A stretch of DNA of 64,000 bases from an uncultured Oscillospiraceae bacterium (GTDB lineage Bacteria > Bacillota > Clostridia > Oscillospirales > Oscillospiraceae): contig CAKTOB010000005.1 of NCBI GenBank assembly GCA_934589525.1, forward strand, positions 43,317 through 107,316. Reading direction: 5' to 3'. The translations under genes were made by a program, and so were the position numbers. Below the pieces are notes generated by a model. It ran no database searches and was not told where the DNA came from. It saw only the letters and a program-made list of their open reading frames with translations. The stretch's first letter is position 1. Every line of letters begins with the position of its first letter. Shown one piece after another: positions 17,268-25,982 of this stretch.

Positions 17268-18469
17268 TAGAAGCACAGTGCCGTAAAGGTTCCGGCGGCA
17301 AGGTATAGCCAGAGGCGGAAGGTTTTCTTTCCGCTGCCCAAGGTGTAGAGCATCAGCATGCAGCCGGTGGCAAGGATCAGCACCGCCCAGGCAGACAGCA
17401 GCCGCAGAGGCGTGAATCCGAAGCGGGCGATATAGAGCCACAGCTTCGCCCCGGCGGTAACGGCCAGAAAGATGCTCTGCACCATCATCACCGCCTGTAA
17501 TCCTTTCCCCAGACGGCTTTGCCTTGTCAGCAGGGACAGCAGCCAAATCAGGAAGAAATTAATGGCCATTACGGTACATAGCTGGAAAAAACCGCTTCTG
17601 GCATAATCCGAGGCCGTAAGCGTTCCGGGAATGTGGCCCGAAAACACCGCAAAGAGATTCCCTGCCTGCACGCCGAAAAACAGGAAATACACGCCGCAGA
17701 ATAGCCCCAGAACCAGGTTGGCACCGCTTCCCGGAAGCACTCGCAGCTTTTCCAGCTGCGCTGCCGACAGCGCAGGTACTCTTTCCCGCCGGGCCGCCCC
17801 CCGTACTAGACCATAGAGATAGGCTCCAACCGGCAGGCCCAGAGCAAACCAAAGGCATTCATCCCAGAAACTCTCTGATAAATCCAACCGGAAAATATTT
17901 TGGAAGCCCTGAACCAGGCTTTCAAATCCACTGTCCGCCTGACCAAGCAAATCCGTTACAAAGACCAATAGCGGCAGAGCCAACACCAGGCACAGGGCAG
18001 CCAGCCAGAAATCCCGCCGTTTTTTCTGATTCTCTTCCCCTTTGAAAGGCTTGAACAAAGCCCCCAGGGCGCAGAGCGTATCCGTTACACGGCCGAAAAA
18101 ATTTCCGAAGGGCAGCAGCAGAAAACCGTCCAGGCAGTCCCAGGCAAAGCCCAAGGCATCTTCCCCGCCCCGATCCGCACCCAGATAGGAAAGGGCCCAG
18201 AGGACAGCGGAACCATGGAGCGCCAAAATGCCCCAATCCTGGGTGGCATTGCACCGCTTTAGACTGATTGCCAGGGCCATCAACACCGTCACCGCTGCCC
18301 AAAACCGGTGCATTTGCCCTTTGGGCTGTTTTTCCCGGCCAATGGCAGCGCCCCAGCCAAGAAATGCCCCCACAAAGAGCAGCATGGGCCATGGCTCCAA
18401 CAGTGTTTTCCAATAAAACCAGCCTATAAAATAGGCAATAAAGGGTAGAATAAATCGTTTTTTCATCAC
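17264..18469 (-). CDS. DUF4173-type polytopic membrane protein
   Basis: 401 residues with about ten hydrophobic segments, a DUF4153/DUF4173-like protein recognised from the conserved SDYARSGFFQL segment near residue 285. Function unknown. The ATG at 18469 overlaps the stop of the small XRE regulator gene by four bases, so both belong to the DUF2975-XRE-DUF4173 operon. The stop codon TAG lies inside the terminal repeat of the palindromic element at 17101-17267, so the original C-terminus may have been a little different. Confidence 0.78.
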   Translation of the reverse strand: MMKKRFILPFIAYFIGWFYWKTLLEPWPMLLFVGAFLGWGAAIGREKQPKGQMHRFWAAVTVLMALAISLKRCNATQDWGILALHGSAVLWALSYLGADRGGEDALGFAWDCLDGFLLLPFGNFFGRVTDTLCALGALFKPFKGEENQKKRRDFWLAALCLVLALPLLVFVTDLLGQADSGFESLVQGFQNIFRLDLSESFWDECLWFALGLPVGAYLYGLVRGAARRERVPALSAAQLEKLRVLPGSGANLVLGLFCGVYFLFFGVQAGNLFAVFSGHIPGTLTASDYARSGFFQLCTVMAINFFLIWLLSLLTRQSRLGKGLQAVMMVQSIFLAVTAGAKLWLYIARFGFTPLRLLSAWAVLILATGCMLMLYTLGSGKKTFRLWLYLAAGTFTALCFY

Positions 18470-18675
18470 TGATCCTCCTGATATTCCAGAATGTCCCCGG
18501 GCTGGCAGTCCAGCACCCGGCAGAGTTCATTGAGCGTGGAGAACCGCACCGCCTTGGCTTTTTGGTTTTTGAGAATGGACAGATTGGCCGGGGTGATGCC
18601 GATCCGCTCTGCCAATTCTCCGGCGGAGATTTTCCGCTTGGCCATCATCACATCCAAATTTACAACAATTGACAT
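18466..18675 (-). CDS. XRE-family small HTH regulator (YozG-like)
   Basis: 69 residues forming little more than a Cro/CI-type helix-turn-helix: KISAGELAERIGITPANLSILKNQKAKAVRFSTL within residues 15-48. Such proteins commonly accompany DUF2975 membrane proteins. It lies between the DUF2975 and DUF4173 genes, nine bases after the former. The palindrome overlapping the operon promoter (19193-19208) is a plausible operator for it, giving autoregulation; this is inference. Confidence 0.88.
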   Translation of the reverse strand: MSIVVNLDVMMAKRKISAGELAERIGITPANLSILKNQKAKAVRFSTLNELCRVLDCQPGDILEYQEDQ

Positions 18676-18684
18676 CGCTCGCCC

Positions 18685-19137
18685 TCACACCGTCAAATCC
18701 AGTTCACTGCGCATGGCAATGGCAGAGGAAAACACATTTTTAACGATCCGCACGATCAGTCCCATAAAGGCGGTCATCAGTGCCATGATCCCTAAAGAGT
18801 AGATTCTGGAGCAAAGGCTCAGGCTGATCACACTGACCACAAAGCAGCAAATGCTGATATTTTTCAAAAGCCCCACATTATCGTCCTCAAATACCTTCCC
18901 CTGCCGCAGGTTCCGCAGAAGTTTATCCATGCACCACAGCAGCACAAACCCGGGTACATTGCACACATACAGGCAAATAATCAGAAGCACCGTGTCATGA
19001 TACTGCATATCCACAATGAACAGCATCAGCCAACGGGAAATAGGCCACACCGCCCAGTCCAGTATTAGAATCAGCAGTCCAAACACCCATACCAGCACCC
19101 GGCTAAAGAGAATACCGGAATCTTTTTTTGCTTCCAT
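18685..19137 (-). CDS. DUF2975 membrane protein
   Basis: 150 residues with four membrane spans and the layout of DUF2975 proteins, including the MDKLLRNLRQGKVFEDDNVGLLKN linker between spans 2 and 3 (about residues 75-98). Function unknown; the conserved pairing with a tiny XRE regulator suggests a signalling or toxin-antitoxin-like unit. ATG at 19137 follows AGGAGG. First gene of the operon after the promoter at 19167-19195. Confidence 0.85.
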   Translation of the reverse strand: MEAKKDSGILFSRVLVWVFGLLILILDWAVWPISRWLMLFIVDMQYHDTVLLIICLYVCNVPGFVLLWCMDKLLRNLRQGKVFEDDNVGLLKNISICCFVVSVISLSLCSRIYSLGIMALMTAFMGLIVRIVKNVFSSAIAMRSELDLTV

Positions 19138-19166
19138 AACAAAACCTCCTGTGTTCTGATGCAATC

Positions 19167-19195
19167 AAGATAGCACAGAAGAATCTGTTTGTCAA
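19167..19195 (-). promoter_or_regulatory. Promoter of the DUF2975-XRE-DUF4173 operon
   Basis: Minus-strand TTGACA (19190-19195), 17-base spacer, TATCTT (19167-19172), 30 bases before the DUF2975 start. Confidence 0.85.
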
Positions 19196-19208
19196 TAAGT
19201 ACTTATTG
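19193..19208. promoter_or_regulatory. Perfect 16-bp palindrome overlapping the -35 box, likely operator
   Basis: CAATAAGTACTTATTG is a perfect dyad whose left edge shares three bases with the -35 box of the operon promoter. A bound dimer, such as the XRE protein of the same operon, would block polymerase. The assignment to that protein is inference. Confidence 0.6.
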
Positions 19209-19311
19209 TTTTTCGATAAATACTTTCTTTTATTCGAAAAACGCCTATTATAAGAAACGCCGCCAGGCATTCGTCTGGCAGCGTTTGCGGTCGGTATGAA
19301 ATGAAGAAAAC

Positions 19312-20382
19312 TCAATAGCTGGAAAGCTCCGTGATTTTCAGGCTCTGGCCCTCCCGGGTCACAAGGAGTTTCATATTGTTGGTGGTCTGCACCACTCCTT
19401 TTCGTCCGGAGGTGTTGACCAGATAGGTAATATCGCAGAAATATAGGTCCTCTTCCAACCTGAGCAGATGGTGATACTGGATCTCCTGTAATTGATCCCA
19501 TGTGCTTTGGCCGAAGCTCAAGCCGTCCAGAGCCGAGGCCAACCGGGTATAAAGAGGGCTTCCGGAGGCAATGGACCGGCGCAGGCTGGCAAGATTTCCC
19601 CGGGCGCTGGCCTTGGTGGAGCCGGAGAAGGCAATATAGCGTTTTACAAAGGTCTCCAGGGTCTGGCGCAGGGCCTGGTTTTCTTCCTCGCCGCAGTTGT
19701 CCTCCAGGAAGACGGTTTCGTAGTCCTGCCCCGTCACATCCCGGCCGTTCCCGTCCAATACCCGGGGGCTGAGGGTCCCCAGATACCCTTCCAGCGTATA
19801 GGTCACTTTGGTGGGAAAGGCCGCCCCTTCCCCCAGTTCCGCAAACAGGGCATAGGGAATGCCCTGCTGGGTCCGGTAGCTTTCCGGCAATTCCTTTCCT
19901 TCCAGCACCACCTTTGCCCGGCTGTCCACCGTCAAAGTGACGGGTTCCCCCCAGAGGAAGGACAGATCAAAATTCCGGTCTTGCACAGTCCATTCGGGCA
20001 GCCCATACAGTCCTTGGGGCTGGGCGGTCAGAGTGAAGCTTCCGATCTTTTGCTTGCCGGTACGGATTTCATAGTGCAGTTCCCGTTCCCCGGAGGCCCC
20101 CGGGTCTTTTACCGCCCGGAAGGGTTCCCGGCAGGCATCCAGGATTTGTTGTTCCGCCCGGTCCCGGCTTTGCAGATTGGCATCTACCCGGTCCAGAAGC
20201 TCTTGCGCGCCTTCCAGAACCGTTTCGGGTGTCAGGTCTGCCATAACTGCCTCCACCGCATATTGGCTGCGGGACGCCTCATAGGCTCCTAAGTAATTCC
20301 AGAGCAATCCCAGGCCCAGGCCTCCCAGCAGCAGCACCGCAAGAGCGTATAAAAGCATGACCTTCAGGAATTTATTCTTCAT
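19312..20382 (-). CDS. Membrane-anchored extracytoplasmic protein, unknown function
   Basis: 356 residues: a short cytosolic N-terminus (KNKFLKV), one membrane anchor (MLLYALAVLLLGGLGLGLLW, residues 9-28) and a large, mostly beta-predicted outer domain without recognised motifs. Its start overlaps the end of the phosphodiester glycosidase gene by 11 bases, indicating coupled translation and perhaps a joint role at the cell surface. I do not recognise the family. Confidence 0.7.
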   Translation of the reverse strand: MKNKFLKVMLLYALAVLLLGGLGLGLLWNYLGAYEASRSQYAVEAVMADLTPETVLEGAQELLDRVDANLQSRDRAEQQILDACREPFRAVKDPGASGERELHYEIRTGKQKIGSFTLTAQPQGLYGLPEWTVQDRNFDLSFLWGEPVTLTVDSRAKVVLEGKELPESYRTQQGIPYALFAELGEGAAFPTKVTYTLEGYLGTLSPRVLDGNGRDVTGQDYETVFLEDNCGEEENQALRQTLETFVKRYIAFSGSTKASARGNLASLRRSIASGSPLYTRLASALDGLSFGQSTWDQLQEIQYHHLLRLEEDLYFCDITYLVNTSGRKGVVQTTNNMKLLVTREGQSLKITELSSY

Positions 20383-21442
20383 GGGCCCCCTCCTTTAACA
20401 CCAGGAACGTTGTGGGCACCGGCCGGATGCCAATGACGGAGGCGCAGTTGTTGATGTAATCCCCCTGGAACCACATGAGAGAGGAAGAACCGCCGTCTAA
20501 GTTGCAGGCGTTCACCGCCCCGAATTTCAGCATGATCTCCGCCAGGTCCTGCAAGGTGGCCCCCAGGCTCACCACCTGGCGGCCGTCAATGACCAGCAGG
20601 AGCATGGCCCCGTCGGAGCGCTGACCGATGGCGGTTCGGGGATTCAGGCCGCTGGCCGTGTTCTCCGGCAGCACCGATTCCCCGTTGGCAACCAGCACCG
20701 GGCCAAAGGAGACCCCGTATTGAATGTCCATTTCCGCAAGCTCCTCTTTGCCGGGGGTTCCTACATGGAGGATGCCGGCGCTGTCCAGCCCCGCAAAGCC
20801 CTGGCGGGTGCCGGAATAATAGGACTTTCCCCGGAATACCACCATGGAATCCGGAATGCTGCCGTTTCCGTTGCCGTTGGGGTCATAAAAGCCTCCGGCG
20901 TTGATTCCGGCCACGGCATCAAATTTTTCCACCATCTCCGCCACGGTGTAGCCTCTGACCCCGAAGTGCTCCGGCACGGAGCCCATAATGACCCGGGTGG
21001 GGTCTAAAACGATCATCATAAACCCGGAATAGCCGGAGCCGGTAACACGCTGCAAGATGATACCGTCGCCGTCCTCATCCGTAAAGCCCCAGGGGTCTGC
21101 CTGGTCGGCAGGTCTTGTCTCCTGGGGAAGCTGAATCAGGGAGGTATCCGTCTGAATGTCCTCCTCCAGCTCCACCCGGGTAATTCGCTCCACTTCCTCC
21201 GGACTTAAAAACCAGTCCGCCAGAAAGCCCATGGCGCTGGTCTCCTTCACGGACATGACAAAAAGCCTTTTTGCCGCCTCCGATGGGCCGTGGGTCACCA
21301 CGAAAATGGCCCCCAGCAGCAGCGCCGCTGCCAGCACCACCGTTTCAAGCAGCAGCAAAATCGTCATTCCAAAAAGGTAAGCAGCGGATTTTCCCGGGCT
21401 TTGCGCCGCCGTTTCCCTCTTTTTCTCTTCCAAGCCTTCCAC
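20372..21442 (-). CDS. Phosphodiester glycosidase family protein (NAGPA domain), membrane-anchored
   Basis: 356 residues. A cytosolic N-terminus and one membrane span (about residues 22-48) precede an NAGPA-type domain with the hallmark GINAGGFYD (about 180-188), RTAIGQRSDG, and the C-terminal NLDGGSSSLMW block. Relatives cleave the GlcNAc-phosphodiester of mannose-6-phosphate in animals or act on surface glycans in bacteria; the substrate here is unknown. First gene of a two-gene operon with 19312-20382. Confidence 0.87.
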   Translation of the reverse strand: MEGLEEKKRETAAQSPGKSAAYLFGMTILLLLETVVLAAALLLGAIFVVTHGPSEAAKRLFVMSVKETSAMGFLADWFLSPEEVERITRVELEEDIQTDTSLIQLPQETRPADQADPWGFTDEDGDGIILQRVTGSGYSGFMMIVLDPTRVIMGSVPEHFGVRGYTVAEMVEKFDAVAGINAGGFYDPNGNGNGSIPDSMVVFRGKSYYSGTRQGFAGLDSAGILHVGTPGKEELAEMDIQYGVSFGPVLVANGESVLPENTASGLNPRTAIGQRSDGAMLLLVIDGRQVVSLGATLQDLAEIMLKFGAVNACNLDGGSSSLMWFQGDYINNCASVIGIRPVPTTFLVLKEGAHEE

Positions 21443-21443
21443 C

Positions 21444-21485
21444 TCTTTTCAAAAACGCCCCTGATGCCGAAAAACATCAGGGGCA
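21444..21485 (-). terminator. Terminator of mrp
   Basis: Ten-base stem GCCCCTGATG/CATCAGGGGC around an eight-base loop; on the minus strand it is followed by GTTTTTGAAA, a few bases after the mrp stop. Confidence 0.85.
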
Positions 21486-21489
21486 ATGT

Positions 21490-22314
21490 TTATTCCGCTT
21501 TTTCGATGGCCGCAACCACGTCCGCCAGAGCATCGGTGTTCACCGTCTCCATCCGGCCGTTGTCGTAGGCTTCCGCCACCTTGGGGTCAATGGGCAGCCG
21601 GGCCAGAACAGGCAGGCCCAAGTTCTGGGCCACCTCGTCCAAGTGGCCTTCGCCGAAGACCTTGATGCGCTTGCCGCAGTCCGGGCACTCCAGATAGGAG
21701 TAGTTCTCCACGAAGCCCAGAACGGGAATGTGCATCATTTCCGCCATGCGGACCGCCTTTGTCACGATCATGGAAACCAGGTCCTGGGGGCTGGTGACAA
21801 TGACAATGCCGTCCACCGGCAGGCTCTGGAACACCGTCAGAGGCACGTCACCGGTTCCGGGAGGCATATCTACGAACAGATAGTCCACGTCTTCCCAGAT
21901 CACGTCGGTCCAGAACTGCTTGACCGCACCGGCGATCACCGGGCCGCGCCACACCACCGGGTCACCGGGGTTGTCCAGCAGCAGGTTAATGGACATGACC
22001 TGAATGCCGGAGGCCGTCAGGGCAGGATACAGCCCTTCCTCGTTGGCACCCTGGCACTCGGTAACGCCAAAAGCCGTGGGGGCAGAGGGGCCGGTAATAT
22101 CCGCATCCAGCACGCCCACGCGCTTGCCCTGCCGGGCCATAGCAACGGCCAGCATGGAAGTGACGGTGGACTTGCCCACGCCGCCCTTACCGGACACCAC
22201 GGCGATGACCTTTTTCACCGTGGACTTGGGGTTCAACTGCGCCAGCAGACTCTCTTGCTTGCGATCTGCGCAATCAGAGCCGCAGCTGGAACAATTTCCG
22301 TTACAGGAACTCAT
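21490..22314 (-). CDS. mrp: Mrp/NBP35 family Fe-S cluster carrier ATPase
   Basis: 274-residue P-loop ATPase that binds and hands on iron-sulfur clusters. An N-terminal Cys cluster CNGNCSSCGSDC resembles the NBP35 extension. The deviant Walker A GKGGVGKST (about residues 42-50), VDMPPGTGD and the C-terminal CPDCG pair that bridges a 4Fe-4S cluster at the dimer interface are all visible. ATG at 22314 has AAGGAG at good spacing; an upstream TTG is less likely. Single-gene unit. Confidence 0.93.
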   Translation of the reverse strand: MSSCNGNCSSCGSDCADRKQESLLAQLNPKSTVKKVIAVVSGKGGVGKSTVTSMLAVAMARQGKRVGVLDADITGPSAPTAFGVTECQGANEEGLYPALTASGIQVMSINLLLDNPGDPVVWRGPVIAGAVKQFWTDVIWEDVDYLFVDMPPGTGDVPLTVFQSLPVDGIVIVTSPQDLVSMIVTKAVRMAEMMHIPVLGFVENYSYLECPDCGKRIKVFGEGHLDEVAQNLGLPVLARLPIDPKVAEAYDNGRMETVNTDALADVVAAIEKAE

Positions 22315-22453
22315 AATCAACTCTCCTTAAAATATCAATATCCTTTTGGGGAATTTCACAAAAATTCGGCTTTTCGCCGCAGGTTCTATTATAAACCCCA
22401 ACAAGTATTCTGTCAATGCCGTTTTCCTTGCGGAAGCTCTAGGGGAACGCTGT

Positions 22454-24322
22454 CTACTGCTGGGCCTGGTCCCACTGCTCCATCAGTTCCATCAGGGTTT
22501 CTTCTTCCCCTTCCTTTTCTTCCAGCAATCGGGTCAGCTCCTGGTAGTCCGCAGAGGCCTGCTGGATTTTTTCTTCCAGCTCCGCCACCTTCTGCTCCTG
22601 CTTTTCGATCTCCCGTTCCAGCCGCCTGACCAGCTTTTCCCCATCCTTGGGGCCGGACCGGGGCCGTTCCTTTTTGACCTTGGGTTCTAAGGATTGGACC
22701 GGCAGCACCTTGGCCTGGGCCTCATGCTCCAAAATGGAGCGGTATTTTTCGTAACCGCAGCGGAAATCCCGGATGGTGCCGTTTTCCAGGAGCCAGATGC
22801 GCTCCGCGAATTTTTCAATAAAGTACCGGTCGTGGGATACAAACAGCAGCACGCCCTCGAATTCCTCAATGGCGGCTTCCACCCATTCCCGGGAGGCAAT
22901 GTCCAAGTGATTGGTGGGCTCGTCCAATATCAGCAGATTGATTTTTTCGTCCATGAGCATACACAGCCGCAGCCGGGACTGCTCGCCGCCGGACAAGGTG
23001 CCCACGGTCTTAAACACGTCCTCCCCCTGGAACAGGAAGGCACCTAAGCGGTCTCGGGCCATCTGTGGGGACAGATTCTTTTCGTAGAGCATGGTGTCGT
23101 AGAGGCTCCGCTCCGGGTGGTCGAAGTGAATGATCTGGGGCAGATACCCCCATTTGACTGTAGGGCCGAACTGGATTTTTCCGCCGCAGTCCTCCTCGCC
23201 CAGAAGGCACTTGATGAAGGTAGACTTGCCCGTTCCGTTGTCTCCCAGCAGGGCAATGCGCTCGCCGCCCTCCACCACCAGGTTCACATCAGAAAACAGC
23301 ACCCGGTCTCCAAAGGCCTTGGACACATTTTTCATCTTGAAGGCCACATCTCCGGAAAAATCCTTTTCTCCGAAGGAGGCCTTCATGGTCCGCTCCGCCT
23401 TGGGCCGTTCGGTCTTCTGGATGCGCTCCATGCGGTGCTGAATGGACATGGCCCGGCGATAAAGGGTGCGGTTGTTGATGCCCCAGCCCTTCATCCGCTC
23501 TACGGTGTAGCCCAGCTGCTTGAGCTTGGCCTGTTCCTGCTCATATTGCTTGAGCTGCAAGTCAAACCGGGCCTGCTTTTCCTCCATATAGTAGGAATAG
23601 TTGCCGGAATAGAATTCTCCGTGGCCGTCCACGATCTCAATGACCCGGTCTGCCACCCGGTCAATGAAGTAGCGGTCGTGGGAAATGGTCAAGACCGTAC
23701 CCTTGAAGCCGGTGATGTACCCTTCCAGCCACTCCACGCTGTTCAGGTCCAAGTGGTTGGTAGGCTCGTCCAGGAGCAGGATGTCCGTTTTCTCCAGAAG
23801 CAGACGGGCCAGATTGATGCGGGTCTTTTCACCGCCGGAAAGGCTGTCAAACTCCTGGGGCCGCTGCTGCTGCGTGATGCCCAGGCCGTTGCAGATCTTG
23901 TCCACGTCCACGTCCATTTCGTAGCCGCCGCCGGACTGGAAGCGGTTGACCAGGGTGTCATATTCCCGCAGCTGCTCCTGGGTGGCTCCCTGGGCCATGG
24001 CGGCTTCCAGTGCCTCCATTTTCCGCTTGGTGGCGGTCAGCACCGCAAAAGCGGACCGCAGCACATCTTCCACGGTATAGCCCTGGGGGAATTTGGGGAT
24101 CTGGGAGATGAGGCCCAGCTTTTTATTGGGGTTTACATAGACCTCTCCCTGGTCATAGTCCATTTCCCCGGTGAGGATCTTGAAAAGGGTGGTCTTTCCG
24201 CAGCCGTTCCGGCCCAGAATGGCCACGCACTCCCCTTCCTGAATGTCAAAGGAAAGGTCCTGCAACAGGTTTTCCCCGATGACAAAAAACTTACTTAAAT
24301 TCTTGACTGATATATCTACCAT
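22454..24322 (-). CDS. ABC-F family ATPase
   Basis: 622 residues with two ATP-binding cassettes and no membrane domain: Walker A GRNGCGKTT and GDNGTGKST, signatures LSGGEKTR and LSGGEQSR, Walker B LLLDEPTNHLD twice. The linker between cassettes (about residues 240-310) and a C-terminal coiled coil rich in Glu/Lys (about 560-615) match YdiF/Uup-type proteins. Members bind the ribosomal E site and regulate or protect translation; whether this one gives antibiotic resistance cannot be judged. It lies 27 bases downstream of rnmV on the same strand. Confidence 0.95.
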   Translation of the reverse strand: MVDISVKNLSKFFVIGENLLQDLSFDIQEGECVAILGRNGCGKTTLFKILTGEMDYDQGEVYVNPNKKLGLISQIPKFPQGYTVEDVLRSAFAVLTATKRKMEALEAAMAQGATQEQLREYDTLVNRFQSGGGYEMDVDVDKICNGLGITQQQRPQEFDSLSGGEKTRINLARLLLEKTDILLLDEPTNHLDLNSVEWLEGYITGFKGTVLTISHDRYFIDRVADRVIEIVDGHGEFYSGNYSYYMEEKQARFDLQLKQYEQEQAKLKQLGYTVERMKGWGINNRTLYRRAMSIQHRMERIQKTERPKAERTMKASFGEKDFSGDVAFKMKNVSKAFGDRVLFSDVNLVVEGGERIALLGDNGTGKSTFIKCLLGEEDCGGKIQFGPTVKWGYLPQIIHFDHPERSLYDTMLYEKNLSPQMARDRLGAFLFQGEDVFKTVGTLSGGEQSRLRLCMLMDEKINLLILDEPTNHLDIASREWVEAAIEEFEGVLLFVSHDRYFIEKFAERIWLLENGTIRDFRCGYEKYRSILEHEAQAKVLPVQSLEPKVKKERPRSGPKDGEKLVRRLEREIEKQEQKVAELEEKIQQASADYQELTRLLEEKEGEEETLMELMEQWDQAQQ

Positions 24323-24349
24323 TTGCTTTTCTCCAAAATGGAAAGGATT

Positions 24350-24943
24350 TTATTCCAATTCCCGGAGGATGTCCTCCAGTTCTTCTCTGATGCAGAACAG
24401 GTTCACGGCCTGTAGCAGGGCGTTGGCCGTCATCCGCTCCGGCAGGTCCAGCCGCTTCAAAAGCTTTTTGCGCTTCTCTGCGCTGTCCGGCCCGCCGGAC
24501 AGGCCCCATTCAAAGAAATCCTGCTTGGTAATGGGGTCCCGGGGCTCCGCCGCCGGGCTGCCGCAATCCATGGTGGCCCCGGCGGCTTTCAGGGAGGACA
24601 AAATCACCTCCGGGGTCATGCCCTCCACTCCCAGCTTCCCCTCTTTTCCCGGGGCGGCCTTCCGACGCTCCTTTCCGGGAATATCGGGAATGTAGGCGTG
24701 CTTCAGGTATTTCCCGGGGATGGCGCTTTTAATATGATTGCGGATGACAAAACCGGCGCCGTCGGAGTCTGTAAACACGATGAGTCCCCGTTTTTCCGCC
24801 ACCCGGCGCAAAAGAGCCATTTGCTCTTTGTCCTTGAAAATGCCAAAGCCGGAGGTTTCAAAAATCGGCGCTTCCACGATCTGGCTCAAGGTGTTTTTAT
24901 CGTACCGTCCCTCTACCACAATGGCCTCTTGGATTTTAACCAT
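24350..24943 (-). CDS. rnmV: Ribonuclease M5
   Basis: 197-residue Toprim-domain endonuclease that matures the ends of 5S rRNA precursor in Firmicutes. N-terminal IVVEGRYDKN supplies the Toprim Glu and FTDSDGAG the DxD pair near residue 60; the C-terminal half fits the rRNA-binding domain. Its start overlaps the holA end by eight bases. A 5S gene is present at the right edge of the window. Confidence 0.93.
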   Translation of the reverse strand: MVKIQEAIVVEGRYDKNTLSQIVEAPIFETSGFGIFKDKEQMALLRRVAEKRGLIVFTDSDGAGFVIRNHIKSAIPGKYLKHAYIPDIPGKERRKAAPGKEGKLGVEGMTPEVILSSLKAAGATMDCGSPAAEPRDPITKQDFFEWGLSGGPDSAEKRKKLLKRLDLPERMTANALLQAVNLFCIREELEDILRELE

Positions 24944-25982
24944 GCCGTGCCTCCCGTGCCAGACTCAGCAGCAGCAGCTCCAGCAGCCGCTCCGGGTCGT
25001 CATAAGAGGTTTTGATGCGGTAGTCCGTTTCCAGCACCAGCTCCGCCGCCTTGCGGCAGAAATCCGGGCTGAACCGCCGGGCAGCCTCCATGGTCTTTCT
25101 GGCGGGATAGTCCGGCAGGCCGCAGAGCTTTTGCAGGTCGGAAGAGGTTTTCCGGTTGTCAAGCAGGGTCCGGGCGGTGGCCAGACGGCGGAAATGTCCC
25201 CCCACCGCGCCTAAAATCGCCAGAGGCTCCTGCTGCATTTTCAGAAGCTGCTGCAGCTTCACCAGTGCCTCGTCATATTGTCCGGCGCTGAGAAGGTCCG
25301 TCATCTGGAAGACCACCGCATCCAATACCGGCTCCGTAACTGCGTCAATATCCGCTTTGCAGATGGTATCTGACCCGGAATAGGCGCAAATCTTATCGAT
25401 TTCCCCCAAAAGGGCCGTCATGGTGCCGTCGGTGATGTCAATGAGGTAGGCGCAGAGTTCCGTAGAGATTTTTTTCTGCCGGGAGGCAAAATGCCTGGTG
25501 AGCCAGGCGATCAGGTCCCGCTGATCCTGCTTGGCAAACTCCACCTGAAGCCCCGCCTTGTCCAGGGCATCCCAGAGTTTTTTCATTCGTTTGTCCGGCT
25601 TCCAGGGGGCCGCGGTGTAGAGAAACAGCACGGTACAGTATTCCGGAATGTCGGAGAGCACCTGGGCCATCCGCTCCCGGTCGGATTCGTTCATTTTAAA
25701 CAGATCCACATCTTCCACCTGCACCAGGGTGTATTCCGCCATCATGGGCAGATTTTCCACCGCCTCGGCAAAGGCCGTCAGGGTGAAGTTTTCCGTGTTG
25801 AACCGATGATAATTAAAGGATTCCGTCAGCGGGTCCAGCAGCAGCTTTTTAAGCTGGCCCAGATAATGGTTCAGGAGGAAGGTCTCTTCCCCGAAGAATA
25901 CATAGAGTCTGCCGGGGGCCTTCTCCCGAATATGTTGTTTCAGCAGCTGCAGCTCAGCCCCCGATGCTTGTTTTTTTGCCAC
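24936..25982 (-). CDS. holA: DNA polymerase III subunit delta
   Basis: 348 residues, clamp-loader delta subunit that opens the beta sliding clamp. Recognised from LYVFFGEETFLLNHYL near the N-terminus, the AAA-like core and the C-terminal ETDYRIKTSYDDPERLLELLLL segment typical of HolA. The start is GTG at 25982, with AGGAGGG upstream; the frame is open further upstream but that part is the shadow of comEC. The first 29 bases lie inside the comEC 3' end. Confidence 0.94.
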   Translation of the reverse strand: MAKKQASGAELQLLKQHIREKAPGRLYVFFGEETFLLNHYLGQLKKLLLDPLTESFNYHRFNTENFTLTAFAEAVENLPMMAEYTLVQVEDVDLFKMNESDRERMAQVLSDIPEYCTVLFLYTAAPWKPDKRMKKLWDALDKAGLQVEFAKQDQRDLIAWLTRHFASRQKKISTELCAYLIDITDGTMTALLGEIDKICAYSGSDTICKADIDAVTEPVLDAVVFQMTDLLSAGQYDEALVKLQQLLKMQQEPLAILGAVGGHFRRLATARTLLDNRKTSSDLQKLCGLPDYPARKTMEAARRFSPDFCRKAAELVLETDYRIKTSYDDPERLLELLLLSLAREARHG

